Shown here: one piece after another, positions 23,745-36,450 of the stretch
Layout of the letters: every line of letters starts with the position of its first letter
Numbering within the stretch: the stretch's first letter is position 1
Source: Ophiosphaerella korrae
Lineage: Eukaryota; Ascomycota; Dothideomycetes; Pleosporales; Phaeosphaeriaceae
Assembly: GCA_028456385.1 (NCBI GenBank)
Contig: JALNQF010000022.1
Span: forward strand, 186,001 to 250,000
Length of the DNA stretch: 64,000 nucleotides
Direction: 5' to 3'
Notes under the pieces: generated by a model
Told to the model about the DNA's origin: nothing
What the model saw: the letters and a program-made list of their open reading frames with translations, nothing else
The model's database searches: none
Position numbers and translations under genes: made by a program

Positions 23745-24284
23745 TGCAGATTATGTAGACTTTGGAAGATATTCGGATATTTCATGCTCAAGAACTGGAT
23801 ATACATTGCTAGGATATGGTATCTTCGGGGCTGTTTGGTTACAGAAGCTGCGCAGCCCCATACCAGCCTTCCATAGTTTTATGAAATGCTTTGTCATGCG
23901 GATTCTAGATACCTAATTGGATATATCAATGAACGAAACCAACCCTTGAAGCAATTGTGACTCCATAATCGAGAGGGAGCGCACGTGCCTTCGGAAAGGT
24001 AGGTTTGGCGCTAGCGAGCATGGAGCGGTGCCGACATCGAATTTCAAGAGCTCCCCACACTGGCAACGTCACGTAGCTTAATACGCCCGCCAGCAACCAT
24101 TAGGCGCGCCCCTCTCTGCATGCTGCAATGGTATGCGCGGTCTTGTAGCGTCTAACTACAATTTCTCCTGATCTTCACTGTTTCGCCCTCAGCCTCGTTC
24201 GGTCTCTCGTTACCCCTCGGAAGCCCAATCTGTGGGCTGGAACATTGTGAATCTCCGCCTTCACCACATTTTTCTAACGCCACG
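23745..24284. other. Spacer before NAA15
   Basis: 540 bases. It holds the 3' UTR of the glycosylase gene and the promoter and CT-rich leader of the next gene. No open frame of interest. Confidence 0.5.
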
Positions 24285-26942
24285 ATGCCACAAGCGTTGC
24301 CCAGTAAAGAGCAGACGCTCTTCAAGTCTCTTGTTAAATATTACGAAGGCAAACAGTATAAAAAGGGTAGGAATCATGCCATTGCGGCCAAATCATGACT
24401 GAACCCTCTAGGCCTCAAAGCAGCGGAGCAAATCCTACGAAAACACCCCAACCATGGCGATACGCAAGCAATGAAGGCACTTATTCTAAATTCGCAAGGC
24501 CAAGGTGAAGAAGCATTCAACCTCTGCAAGCTGGCCCTCAAGAATGATATGAAGTCGCACATTTGCTGGCATGTATACGGGCTGCTATGGCGCTCAGTCA
24601 AGAACTACGAGGAAGCGATCAAGGCTTACAAGTTCGCGCTACGGATAGAACCGAATTCGATGAACATCCTCCGCGATCTCGCCCTCCTCCAGTGCCAAAT
24701 TCGCGACTATGAAGGTTATATAGAGAGCAGGAGGAAAATGATGGCAGAACGCCCACATTTAAGGCAGAACTGGACGGCTCTCGCGGTGGCATACCATCTT
24801 GCTGGTAATTTCACTGAAGCAGAGAACATCCTCAAGACATACGAGGAGACACTGAAACAAACCCCGTCAAAATCCGATCTCGAACATTCCGAGGCTACAC
24901 TGTATAAAAATACCATAATAGCCGAGTCTGGAGATACAGAGCGAGCTCTAAAACACCTAGATGAGGTATTGAGGAACAGCTTGGATCGCACCTCGGCCCT
25001 AGAGCTGAGAGCGGGATATTTGCTGAAACTTGGGAGGAAGGAAGAAGCCGAAAAAGCATACCGGACGTTATTGGATAGGAACAACGAGTACCGTGCATAT
25101 TTCGATGGGCTAGAAGAGGCACTTGGTCTCAGTCGCTCCGATACCGCCGACATTGAGAAGCTAAAGGACCTATACGAATCATACGCGAAGAAAAGCGAAC
25201 GCGATGATGCTCCCAGACGGATACCGCTAGAATTCCTGACAGGCAATGACTTCCAGGCAGCGGTGGATCAATACTTGCGACGCATGTTGAATAAGGGAGT
25301 GCCTTCTACATTCCCCAACATCAAATCACTGTACCGAGACTCAGAGAAAAAGGCTGTCATTGAAGAGCTTGTACTTGGATATGCTACAGAGAAGAAGGCC
25401 AATGGATCCGCAAAAGGCGAGACAAACGGCGTCCCGTCTGATCGTTTCGAACAGTCCGTGCTCTATTTCCTTGCCCAGCATTATAACTTCGCCAAGAGTC
25501 GCGATCTGAAGAAAGCCAAGGAATACATAAACCGCTTGATTGAGTTGGATCCAAAGTCGGTTGACTATCACCAGACAAAGGCGCGGATCTACAAGCATGC
25601 TGGTGACATCAAGAAGGCTGCAGAAACAATCGAGCACGCTCGACAACTAGATGAGAGGGATCGCTACATCAACACAAAGTGCGCCAAGTACCAGCTGCGA
25701 AACAACGAGAACGAGAAAGCTTTGGACACGATGAGCAAATTCACACGAAACGAAACAGTTGGAGGTCCTCTAGGCGATCTTCACGACATGCAATGCATGT
25801 GGTATCTGCTCGAAGATGGCGAAGCATATCTTCGAAAGCAAGACTTTGGTCATGCACTGAAGCGTTTCACTGCTATCGCTGATATCTTTGATGTGTGGCA
25901 CGAGGACCAATTTGACTTCCACAGCTTCTCATTGCGGAAGGGACAAATCCGCGCGTACATTGATATGGTCAGATGGGAAGATCATCTCCGTGACCATCCT
26001 TTCTTCACCAGGGCGGCGATACAAGCAGTGGAGATTTACCTGAAGCTTGCGGACAACCCGAAGATATCGAACCCCAACCAGGTTGAATTGGACAAATTGG
26101 ACCCAGTGGAGCGCAAAAAAGCTGAGAAGAAGGCGAAGAAGGACAGAGAAAAGTCAGAGAAAGCCGAGGCAGATAAGAAGGCGGTTGCTGCAGCCAGAGC
26201 CACTGCCAAAGGAGAGGATGGAGAATCCAAGAAGGAGGATACCGATCCGACTGGCGAGAAGCTATTACAGATTAAGGATCCATTAGAAGCTGCTCTGCGA
26301 TTTCTAAGACCTATGCTTGAACTCAGCCCAAAAAATATTGAGGCCCAGAACGTGGGTTTTGAGGTCTACATTCGAAAGAGCAAGTCCCTGCTCAGCCCGT
26401 TTTTCAGAGTCCCACCATTAACAATCCAAACTAGACAAAAATTTGCTTGCATTGAAATGCCTCCAAGCGGCACACGCCATCGACCCCGAGGATCCTACAT
26501 TGCACGAGCAATGCGTACGTTTCCGCCAAACACGTAAGCTACAACTCATGTCTGTTTCTCTATAACATCGTATTGATTACGGATAGTCTCCAAGCTCTCA
26601 GAACCGCTCTCCTCAGAAGCTTCGCAAGTCATCAAGTCATTCTCCGACTTACCGGCGGACGATAACCTCAAAGCCTACAATACATCCTATCTCGAGAAAC
26701 ATTCCAAGAGCATTTCACACTTACAGTCCGCATACAACGTCAGGTATATCCTCGACAACAGTTCCAAGTCACAGAACGAAGAAGACTTGATAAAGACGCT
26801 GGATCTGCCTGATGTCACGATTCAACAAGCCTTGGTTGGGTTCGGGTTGCTGCACGAGTGGAAGAGCGAACAAAAGGTAAAGGACGATTATAGGGCGAAA
26901 GCTGCGGGTCGTTGGAGTGAGGCCACTGTATTTCAAAACTAG
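24285..26942 (+). CDS. NAT1: NatA N-terminal acetyltransferase auxiliary subunit (NAA15/NAT1)
   Basis: TPR scaffold that anchors the catalytic subunit Ard1/NAA10 to ribosomes for co-translational N-acetylation of Ala, Ser, Thr, Gly or Cys starts. Exons 24285-24366, 24412-26379, 26435-26533 and 26587-26942 give 834 residues. The N-terminus MPQALPSKEQTLFKSLVKYYE and the KGLKAAEQIL helix are typical. TPR-like helix pairs cover most of the length, and a Lys/Glu-rich segment at about 600-650 (KKAEKKAKKDREKSEK) is also typical of the family. The second intron (26380-26434) starts with GC: the donor is AAGA|GCAAGT. Only this splice restores VYIRKNKNLLALKCLQAAHAID. The last splice joins RFRQT to LSKLSEPLS. 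Without these introns the frame runs into an unrelated tail ending at 26537, so the spliced model is clearly right. Confidence 0.93.
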
Positions 26943-27519
26943 GGAAAAATGGGCCAGCATCTGTCTGAGCATCTGTTCTTTCGAATCTCATATAGCGTAA
27001 GCAAAACGATGTCGGATTTAGTACATAGTCTAGTATACCAGAGCTACATGTGGCGTGCGTTGAGAGAAGCGAGTAAAACTCGAATAGATTTTGGTCATGT
27101 TAGCCTGGGTGCCTATAAGTTCTCCCTGTGCTTTGAAGTGTCGGGCTGTTGTCGATGGGCTATTTGGTGGTAAAGTGCTTCAGGACGCACGAAAGAGTCG
27201 AGATGCTTGATTGTACCGTAAAATTGTCGCTGGTTGCCTTTGTTTGTGTAAGTCACACAGCAGTCTGCAGCTAGGAATGCGTGATTGTGTCGACCACTGC
27301 CGCTAGACCACTTTTCCCTCAGGATTCATTCACTTCCACGTCTCACTTTGGACAAATTTCAAATCGGAAGGTGCGCTTTGGTTCTTACCCTGACAACACC
27401 ATCGCACTCAAAGAGACGTTGTGGTTGCGACACATACTTTCCTCTTTTCATTCCATTTTCTCATTTCAACATTAGTAGACACGAAGCAAGGGAGCGACTC
27501 AGAAGTGTGACCAGGGAAG
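26943..27519. other. Spacer, nothing recognised
   Basis: About 580 bases between NAA15 and the helicase pseudogene. It would contain the NAA15 3' UTR and the old promoter of the pseudogene. Short open frames only. Confidence 0.5.
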
Positions 27520-30500
27520 ATGACAGATCGTGGTCGTGGTCGCGGCGGCCAACGTGGGCACCGAGAGCACCGAGGCAGTGGATGAGAGTGCAGAAGAGCG
27601 GCAGGCTAGGAGGTCATACAATACATGGAAACAACATCTAGGATCTGAATTGAGTGATGCGCATACTATGCAACGCCTCTGGGAAGGTGCCTTGAAGATC
27701 CTGGACGAAGCAGAGCGCGAGTGGAAGCAGCGACTACCAAAAGACCTGGATGATGACGACAACAGAGGCCGTCAGCATATTGAAGCACTAATAAAGAAAC
27801 GGGTACCGAGATGCGAACACGCCCAGTACATCTCAGATTGCCAGCGATTCCTTCTCACTTTAACTCATCCTTCGATTTTGAATAGCTTGGCAGTTGATAC
27901 CTTCGTCGGCTCGCTTTACAACTTTCTGAGAGGCGCCAATGGCACACGAGCTGTGCCTTTTTTTCAGTATCTTTGTGAGACACTAGTTGCTTTAAGAAAC
28001 CCGGATGTTCTTTCAATATCTTCAGGTCCCTTGACTCGACACTGCTGGCGATGTTGGTTGCTCTCCGAGAGCTACTCAAACAAGAGTCACGAGCGCGCTT
28101 CAATACCGAGCTTGGGGCTTTGGTGAATAGTTTGGGAACAGCGGCAGACGTATTCGAACCAGACGAACCATCAACATCATCCACGCTCGTTCTTCATCAT
28201 GTCCGATGTATACGAGACAGTGGAATATGCGGAACGATTAGTCGCCAGTGATGCAACATTCACGGAGGTAAGTTCTTCTTTCGCCAACAAGTCACCTTAC
28301 CCGTGCAATATCGTCATACCAAGTAATCGTTACGACAAGGACAAGCTAGAGATGGCTCGAATTATTATATTTCCAACTCGAGATGAGATAATAAGTGACG
28401 CGAAAGAAGTCCTAGCCTTCACGGACCTAGATCAGCCTCATTTCCTTAAGGACCCAGTTCAGCGTCACATAGACACACATTTCCGCCAGTTCCGCCATGA
28501 TATCTTTGCGGAGCTAAAGGGGACCTTGGCAGGTCCGATGCATGCCATTAGCGATGATGAAGCCACTACCGGTAACGCACATATAAATCATGGCAGTGCT
28601 CATGTGTGCAGCTATGCTGGCGCATACATCAGTGGCGTCGCCTTTCATAAAGCCCTAGAAGCACATCTATCGTTCCTTTCGCGGCCAGTAATCAAGAAAA
28701 AGGCAATTGCCGAACAACGAAGGTGGTTAGAAGAATCAAAACAGTTAGAAATGGGCACTTTTTTGTCATTCATTTGGCTTCAAAATGGGCTTGTACAGCA
28801 CATGTTTTAACAGTTGTAGGGAAAAATACCAAATATCAGGCCGAAAATGGCTCCACGGTTGACAAGGGACACATCACGATCTCTGCGCGACTTATGACAC
28901 AGTACAAAACCACTCTGGAGATGCTGGTGCAGGCAAATCCAAGCCAGTCCCGGGGTATCTTACTTGAGTTTCCACGAATCATGCCGTCAACATTCGTCCC
29001 AATCTCATAGAGCCCGAAAAGCACGCAACGCTTGGGTGACATGCCTTTTGGTGACTTGATTGTACCTGATTGTCACGAAAGGATATCAGGCGCTCAGACA
29101 TACCACAATGTGCCGCCACCAGTGTGCGCGCAACGCACTGGATTCAGCTTCTCCATTGAATCTATCATGACCAGCTCAGATCAGCGCTTTACTATTGAAC
29201 CAACAGCTTCATGCAACGACAACAACCTCCTCGATGAGCTAAAGGCGAACACTTCTCTGGATCGTGGTCAATGCCCTGCATTGACACGAGCATTCGCGTT
29301 CATTCAAGGCCCCCGGGTACTGGCAAAAGCTACCTTGGCGTACAGTTGATGATAGTCTTGCTCGCTGTGAAGAATAAGGCCAGCCTTGGTCCAGTGCTTG
29401 TTGTGTAAGTCTGATAATTCCCTCTGAAATTACCCTACCCTTGTGTGAAAGGTGTATGAACTGAGAAGAGTTTTGGGTTGTACTGTAGAGGGGCTTTGGC
29501 TGACAGTTTCGCAGGCGCTACACAAATCATGCGTCAGACCAGTTCTTAGAATACCTTATTGAGGTTGGTATCAACAAGATCATTCGTGTTGGTGACCAAA
29601 GCAAATTAACAATACTTAAAAATCACAATCTTTGCCATCTTAGGCAGTTAGAGAAAGAGACCATCTGGAGAGCGAATACCAATCTTAATAAACAACAGGA
29701 AAACACAAATGAGATTCTTGGTGACTCGCGTCACCCCCACAAACGAACAGATTGGAAGAACCTAATAGATTGTTTGTGTGAGGACTATGCAAAGATATAT
29801 GCTCAATTCAATGAGGCCGAAGAAGGCTGCTTTGAAATGATTGGTCGTCATCCATTTGGCTTGTGGAGCATAGGATTCGACGTTGCCCCCTCTATGCTAG
29901 AAATACCGATCACATAGCCTCTAACCGCTGTCGAGAATATAATTCGAAAAGCTGAGGAAAACGTTTACTCCTTGCAATACCATGAGAGGCGCGCATTGGT
30001 AGAGCACCGGATACAAGAAATACACAATATCAAAGTTGGGGAGTTGTTGAGGCTGTGGGTGAGGCAGCTGACGTTCGACAAAGTTCATGCCGAGACTAGC
30101 CTTCGGGCCCTGCAAGATTTAGATGACATTGGGCTTACAACCTCGGGCTTAGCGGGCCGTATGTCGACCCTCAAGCATATTCCATCGAAGGTTATCATAT
30201 GCGAAGAGACAGGGGAAATCTTAGAGACATATATGATTTCGGCACTGCATTCAGATTAGAGACCATGAGCAGCTTCGCCCATCCGTCTCAAACTTCGAAG
30301 ATCTTTCACTTGAGAGCAAAGGAGGTGCACTGCACCAGCTCGACAGATCACAATTCGAGCGGCTATCGGTAGGTGAAGTGGGCGGGTCTATGATACCAAT
30401 CGCCCAGCTGAATATACAACGATGTATGTGCCCAGAAATATCAACTCTGATTCGAGAGACGATCTATGAGAAGCTCGCCGACCACGATTTCACAACTGAC

Positions 30501-30995
30501 CTGCCAGATGTTATTGGCCTTCGCCACAACGTGTTTTGACTTGATCGCGGCGACCTTGAAGATGCACAACAGACAGGTTTTCAACACAAAAAATCAAAGT
30601 CAAACGAATGGGAAGTGCGGATGGTTCACGCCTTAGTTCGCCACGTTATTCAGCAGGGCCCATACAAAAGCTGCGATTGTTTAATCCACCACGTTAAAAA
30701 TGCTACTTTGGCTACCAGAGGGGCCACTGAAACGCCCTCGGTTACTTAGCAAGAAACCATCCGAGTTTGCTATCCAAATCTCGGTCTGTCAAATACCTGC
30801 TACCATTTGGAGCGACTACGAGGAGAACCTGGCGACAAGACAAACTTTCCAAAACAATACCTCATCCTCGAAATCTCATCTTGTCTGACCTGGAGAACTT
30901 TCTTTGCCTTGTTAGTCCACATTTCACAGGCTGCAATATTCAAGCTTCGATGCAAACTCATTTCAGTTTTACATTTCGCAATCTGTAAGATTTAG
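27520..30995 (+). pseudogene. ZNFX1/Hrr1-type superfamily 1 RNA helicase pseudogene
   Basis: Remains of an NFX1-type zinc-finger helicase, the family that includes animal ZNFX1 and fission yeast Hrr1 of the RNA-directed RNA polymerase complex. It opens with an RG-rich leader (TDRGRGRGGQRG). Recognisable pieces in order are QARRSYNTWKQHL, the IIFPTRDEIISDAKE block, HISARLM-type and FPRIMPSTFVP segments, the P-loop region (29300-29360), YTNHASDQFLEYL, and the RDHEQLRP helicase motif (about 30255-30290). The chain is broken by at least five frame changes (near 27582, 28030, 28195, 28750 and 29312), by a small deletion near 30255, and by in-frame stops at 29008, 29915, 30537 and 30747. The frame change at 29310-29314 lies inside the Walker A motif, in a C run. 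An intron with intact borders is still visible at about 29405-29516. No functional protein can be made from it. The homology call is mine from motif order. Confidence 0.85.
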
Positions 30996-32040
30996 GAAAG
31001 CGAACTCGGCTATGGGGTATCCGCTTCAAAGCCTCATGGTAGAAGATGCTCATCTCTGAGCGCTGCATCAACAAACTCGCCATCAGTTTCTGTCTCAGAG
31101 TACGAGCTAATGCGCGGGATTGGTTATGTGGAGGGCCTCAAGAGCAGCAGTTCATTGCCATAGATGGTGAGTTAAAGCATGTACTCTCTACGTTTCCAAT
31201 CTCATTGCCCTGTAATAGAGCGAAAATCTTGAGCTAGGCTTAATTAAGCGATGATCACAGCATGCTAGTAGCAATGTAAGATGGGTTGCTTGATGTAAGA
31301 CAACGAGTGCTTACTCATGGAGGTGCAGAGAGCTATGTAAATAACTAGCCAATCAACAACGATGCGGATACGGAAGCGGTGAAGGCCGTACTTCCAAATC
31401 AACCCCCACTCCATTACAGTAAAGCGAACTTTCAGTCAACTAAAAAGTAGGAGAATCACTTTAACTAATATTAGTTACCTCGGGGTTTGACTAAAAGCCT
31501 CAAATTACTCTTGCCATACTTATAGTCATTTAGAAAAGGAATTTCTGCTAATTTGAGCAAAGTTGAACTGTTGTTTCCCACGGTCTATTTTCCTCTTGTC
31601 TGTCGATCGACAGGTATGAACGCGCTCGAAAATCAGCTACCCCCACCAAAAGCGGTGAAAGCTGACACTTCTACAAGTCTGGGCGAAGCCTCACAAGGGT
31701 GTTGCCAATCAAATATTGATTACAAACTAGCGAACACAAATACATGCAGCGTCAGCTACAGTATAAGCCCTTAGCTTCAAAAGACGTGCTCAAGCTCAAT
31801 TCGGTCGTACCTATTTGTCACCAATCTAGTTACAAGGAACCTGGGTCGCAATATTTTCTCCTAGCTGCGTAACTTAATATCTGGTTTTCCTATTGCGTTA
31901 GCGGGGCCCGCTACGTGATATCGTGCACTCCAGACTCTCCTTTCTATCATGACAAGCCTACCATGACGTCTCATTCCTAATGTCATACTTTCTTAGCCTT
32001 TCAAGTACGGTTCCTTGTCACAAATAGGTGGGCCAACAAA
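30996..32040. other. Intergenic region, nothing recognised
   Basis: About 1 kb. It could include the eroded 3' end of the helicase pseudogene, since NFX1-type zinc fingers would be expected there but none is visible. Open frames are 73 codons or fewer. The last part is the promoter of the receptor gene. Confidence 0.4.
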
Positions 32041-33173
32041 ATGGATGCACGTTACAGCGGCACAACGCTCGTGGTCGTTATTGTAGTCCTCGGAATTTTT
32101 ACACTTGCTGTTGTTGCCCTGCGTATATGGTTCAGAATCACTCGGCGAAAACATGACACTTCCGATTTTCTGCTCGAAGCTGCGGTTGTAAGTGAACTCA
32201 TCGCCTGCGTACTCAGTGCACTGTTGACATTAGTATTCAGCTGTGCGGAATCATGCAAAGTGTGATCTGGCTTATACTTGTCTTATCCTTTGACTATGGC
32301 AAATTGAAGGCAAACATACCTCACCATATCCTTAAGTCGAAATGGCCGCCGAAATTGTTGTATATGAACCAAATCATTTTCAAACTCACAACACCGCTTT
32401 GCAAGCTATCACTGTGCTTTTTATACTACAGCATTTGTTCAACAGCGGCTAGTCGATTGATGAAGCGGACACAGCTAGCGATATGTTGCACCATTGTCCT
32501 CATTATCGGCATCTATGCCTCTGCGCTATTTATCAGTATTTTTCAATGCACACCGATTCGGAAGGTTTGGGAACCCAAAATTGCCGGAGTATGTGTCGGC
32601 TTGACGCAGTTTCGTTACAGTACAGCAATTTTCAATATAGCGACCAGCCTTGCAGTCATTGCGCTCCCAATACCTGTGCTTTTGAAGCTGAAGCAACAAC
32701 GCCCGGAAATCAAGCAACTCATCGCCCTCGTTCTTCTGGGCCTCATGCATACGAGTCTCACCATTGCCCGCTTTGTCATCATGTTCTATCCTGACCCTTG
32801 GATAAAGACTGAGCCACAGTATGGATGGGTTCCTGTTCAAGCGCTTGCAGCGTGTGAGATGCAGGCTAATATCCTCTTCGCCTCACTCGTTGTTATGCGT
32901 CCTGCATTCCAGGCCGTATTTCACGTACCTGCATCTTGGCGTAAAGGACTTGGAAAATTGCCGAACAGCTCCGGCTCAGATAGCACAATGGACTCAGCTC
33001 TAGGAAGGTTCCGCGATGCGTGGGAAAAGAAGAACAAGAGACGCAGCGGCGAGTCATGCTTGTTGGAGACGGCAGCCTCACATAGAGTACAGAATAATAT
33101 GAGCATGGAGGCTGGAATTTCAATGCCTGGCGGTAGACCGACACTGATTGCTGGGGTTGCCGCGGAACATTGA
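32041..33173 (+). CDS. Pth11-like seven-transmembrane receptor (fungal rhodopsin-type integral membrane protein)
   Basis: Predicted plasma-membrane receptor of the large Pezizomycotina Pth11-related group, members of which sense surface or nutrient cues. Exons 32041-32187 and 32241-33173 give 359 residues. The intron is GTAAGT..TTCAG, 53 bases, phase 0. Seven hydrophobic segments are visible: TTLVVVIVVLGIFTLAVVAL, then the spliced LLEAAVLCGIMQSVIWLIL, then KLTTPLCKLSLCFLYYSI, TQLAICCTIVLIIGIYASAL, YSTAIFNIATSLAVIALPI, LIALVLLGLMHTSLTIARF and a final one near VQALAACEMQANILFASLV. No N-terminal CFEM domain or signal peptide is present. The cytoplasmic tail is Ser- and Lys-rich. It faces the sugar transporter gene tail to tail, with stop codons 110 bases apart. 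The ligand is unknown. Without the intron the gene would look frameshifted, which is an artefact. Confidence 0.85.
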
Positions 33174-33282
33174 AGACATAGCTCAGATATTCCAATTGAA
33201 TAAATATCAAGAAACTGATGCTTGACTGTTCGTACTATTTATTTATTCTTTCGCTGGCCTCTGTTCACTAAGCATAAAGCGC

Positions 33283-35115
33283 TTATACCTTCTCATCGAG
33301 AGTAACCCTTTCTGCGTGAACTGCAGCTTTTATCGCATCATTTTGAAGATTCATGCTCAGGCCAATTTCCCTTCTTGCCTCAGCAAGCATAATTCCGTCT
33401 TCTTCACCAGTATGGCTGTTGAATACGCGATCCATCTCTTCGAGCGTGGCACCCTTGGTTTCTGGGAGGTAGAAATGCACCCAAACGATACCACCTGCAA
33501 GGAACACCGCAAAGAAGATGTACGTACCCCAAGCCCAGGCTTTGAACATAGGCGGCACGAAGAAAGCAACAGCGAAATTATTCAACTAAAGTCAAGTCAG
33601 CAAATGAAAACACAGAGTAAGAACTCAAGACCTACCCAATTACTTGATGCACCAATGGAGGCACCCTTGGATCGGATGGAAAGCGGGAATATTTCGGAGA
33701 TCAAAGTCCATGAGACTGGGCCCCAAGTTGCACCAAAAGCTCCCACGTAGATCCAAATAAAAGTTACGACAATCCACCCAACAGCAGCGTGCTCAACCCA
33801 ATCGTGTCGGAATTTCGCAACAAGAATACCAGCGAGAACCATGGAGATCCACATTACCACGGAGCCTATCTGAAGCATAGGCTTGCGGCCAAATTTATCA
33901 ATCACAGCCATGGCGGGAAGTGTGCTGATGACTAAATGTAGTATGATGTCAGCACATTTCCAGATATTTCGTCAATGGAAGATACGTACAGAACACAACA
34001 CCAGTTACACCAGTAGCGAGGAGTGCCTGTGTTCCCCCAGTAAGACCAACAGATTCAAACACTTGACTTGCATAATATATGATTGCATCTATGCCGCTCC
34101 ATTGCTGAAAGAACATGATAAGCCAGGCGGTTGAAACGCGCTTGAAGTTGTCCCAGGTACGGAAAATCTGATAGTATTGCGCAAACTCACGCACCCAGAC
34201 ACTTCCCTGCTCTTTGGCCGCCAGGTTAGGGAAATTCTTCCCAAAGCTGCGTCGCTCAAACAAAACCTCGGCCTTAATTTCCATAAACTCAACCTGTACA
34301 AGTTCGTGGTCAACGGGTAACTTGCGCAGGTAAGAGAGTGTCTTCATGCCTTCTTCATCTTTGCCTTTTTTGATGAGCCAGCGAGGCGAAAACGGAAGCC
34401 ACCAGATGCCGAGGGCAAGTATGGCGGCAGGAATGCCTTGGACGATGGAGGGAAGCATCCAGGCTAGGTTACTTTGATTTTCTCCGATTCCACCAATGTA
34501 GTTGCTTCCATATCCAATCCAAAAGGACAACATAATTCCGAGAATAGTTGCGAATTGGTAGAATGAGACAATCAAGCCGCGAAGCTCAGGAGGTGCGATT
34601 TCAGCGTTGTAGAGGGGACCAACGCCTGAGAAAGTCCCGACGCCAAGACCTGTAAAAAAGCGACCAGCGTAGAGCAATGCAGGATTGTGATACGATGCGC
34701 CAATGTACAAGTACGACCCAAGGACGACCCAGCAGCAGGCGCTCAACATGGTGTACTTTCGCGAAAAGACCTCACCAAAAATACCGGATGTGAGTGACCC
34801 GAGGATACCACCAAGTTGGAGGATGGAGGTCAACCACCCAGTTGCACCAGGTGACTCCACAACCGAAGGGAAGTTGTCTTTGAAACGGGTCATAACCAGA
34901 GACTGACCAAGCACGCCTTGTTGATAGCCATACTCGAAGCCTCCAAAACTGCTTGTTGTTAGATAGGATCGCAATTAGAGGATCAAATCTTACGAAGCGA
35001 AGAAAGCAATGACCAAAAGCTTAGGATTGTGGAGAAGCGTTCGCCATCGATTCTGGTATGCCGCCTGCGTTCGCACCTGAGCAGAGGTGACAGAAGCATT
35101 GCGAACTGTACCCAT
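33283..35115 (-). CDS. MFS sugar transporter (hexose transporter family)
   Basis: Plasma-membrane sugar transporter of the SP family of the major facilitator superfamily. Exons 34994-35115, 33990-34948, 33636-33931 and 33283-33585 give 559 residues. Introns are GT..AG and splice back together FASFGGFEYGYQQGVLG, GVVFFISTLPAM and SSNWLNNFAVAFF. Family signatures include GYQQGVLGQ in the first transmembrane region, the GRFFTGLGVG motif, PPELRG, FSPRWLIKKGK, QQWSGIDAIIYYA (the sugar-binding QQxxGxNxxxYY type), DKFGRKP and the terminal PETKGATLEEMD. Twelve hydrophobic segments are expected and visible. The substrate (glucose, galactose, quinate or another) cannot be told. No frame damage was seen. 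A 110-base gap separates it from the receptor gene on the other strand. Confidence 0.94.
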
Positions 35116-36450
35116 TGTAGTTGTTTTTCGTAGGACGAAACAAACGAAAAATAAGGGAATAGTTCCGCATTATTAGGCTCCTCGTTGTCATATATATGCA
35201 GTTCCCCAGATCCATGCCCCAGTTCTCACGAGGTCAGATTCTTCCCTGCCCATGGACTTGCTGACTCGGCCATCGAATCCTGACGGAGCTGGTGGAGATC
35301 CCCGGGCCCCAGACTGACCCCAGCTAATAGCTGCCAGTCAATTGACTTGCTCACCTGGGCAAGATCGCATTGCTTGTGGAGACGGACTTGAAAATTTTCT
35401 ACCAGATGCAACCTACTGGTACTTTAGTAAAACATTAGTTAGGGCTGGAAAATTATAATGCAGCCGTGCGATACATAGTTGAAGCAAACACGGCCGCCTC
35501 CGAATACTAGTCGGTCCTTCAAGTCAGGTGTTGGTGGAAACAAGTGGCGGCAGTGAACTCCCGAGGATTAGGAAGTTTAGCCGCGCCGGCAATTACCCTT
35601 TCTGGAACACCATCCTTCATTTTAGGTAATTCCTTGCAACGGAAGGGTGACATCGTGCATCTAACAACCATTGCTGTGGAACGTTGAAAACTGCTGCAAT
35701 GCATAAACGGAAAAATCCTCTGCAGAATTGCACATGACAAAACTCATTTCATTCAATTGCAAGGTGCATCTTAAATCGCATATTTGAATTCTCCATACTC
35801 GAGCGTTTGCTTTGCTGTAGGTAGGTAATTTGTCGAAGCTTGATTACACTCGTGTGGGTCCTTAAAACATGGCATATACATGGGTCAGATATTTGAAAAA
35901 AGACAGTGCAACACGTAGAGCAAAATATTGTGAACTCCATTACATTCACGATGGTCTAAAGTGAACATGATAATGAACGTGGATCATATGGCCTGCCGAC
36001 TGACTTGACAAGCAGTTAGGGTTTGGGCCGGTCACATAATTTAATTCAAACACTCAAACACTCAAACATTCTATCCAGATCTAAGCGTGCTCGAAACGAA
36101 CAAACCACGCCCTAACTGCTCGCAGATCTTTGGTAATCGGTAATCGCGTGCATACACCTGCAGTAAGATTTGTTGATCCAAAGGTGAACACTCTTGAGCT
36201 AGTCTACTTGTTACCCCAGTGGACTGTCACGTCATGAGCCGTTGTACTCGACGTGGGGGGTCCTACAAGTAAGTGCTACGACCGTGGACCGTGTCTGAAT
36301 AATTCTAAGATTGAGAATGATGTTTGAGCTGTCACAATGTTGAGCATTATACAATGTACACTGCGTGATAAGATCCCGAGGTCGTTACGATGTCGAGTCA
36401 AAATGATGTCAGCGATATTGAGTTCATTACAGTGCTGAGACTTAGCTCTC
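35116..36450. other. Intergenic region upstream of the sugar transporter
   Basis: About 1.3 kb of plus-strand spacer with open frames of 73 codons or fewer. It includes the transporter's promoter. A small run of an ACTCAAACA-like unit sits near 36050-36066. Confidence 0.4.

Noticed and set aside
27520..30995. Repeat-induced point mutation as the sole cause of the helicase decay
   Set aside because: The stops fit C:G to T:A changes, but there are also single-base slips and the base composition is not strongly AT-rich, so RIP alone does not explain it.
32188..32268. Apparent frameshift in the Pth11-like receptor
   Set aside because: Explained by a normal 53-base GTAAGT..TTCAG intron that restores the second transmembrane helix in phase 0.
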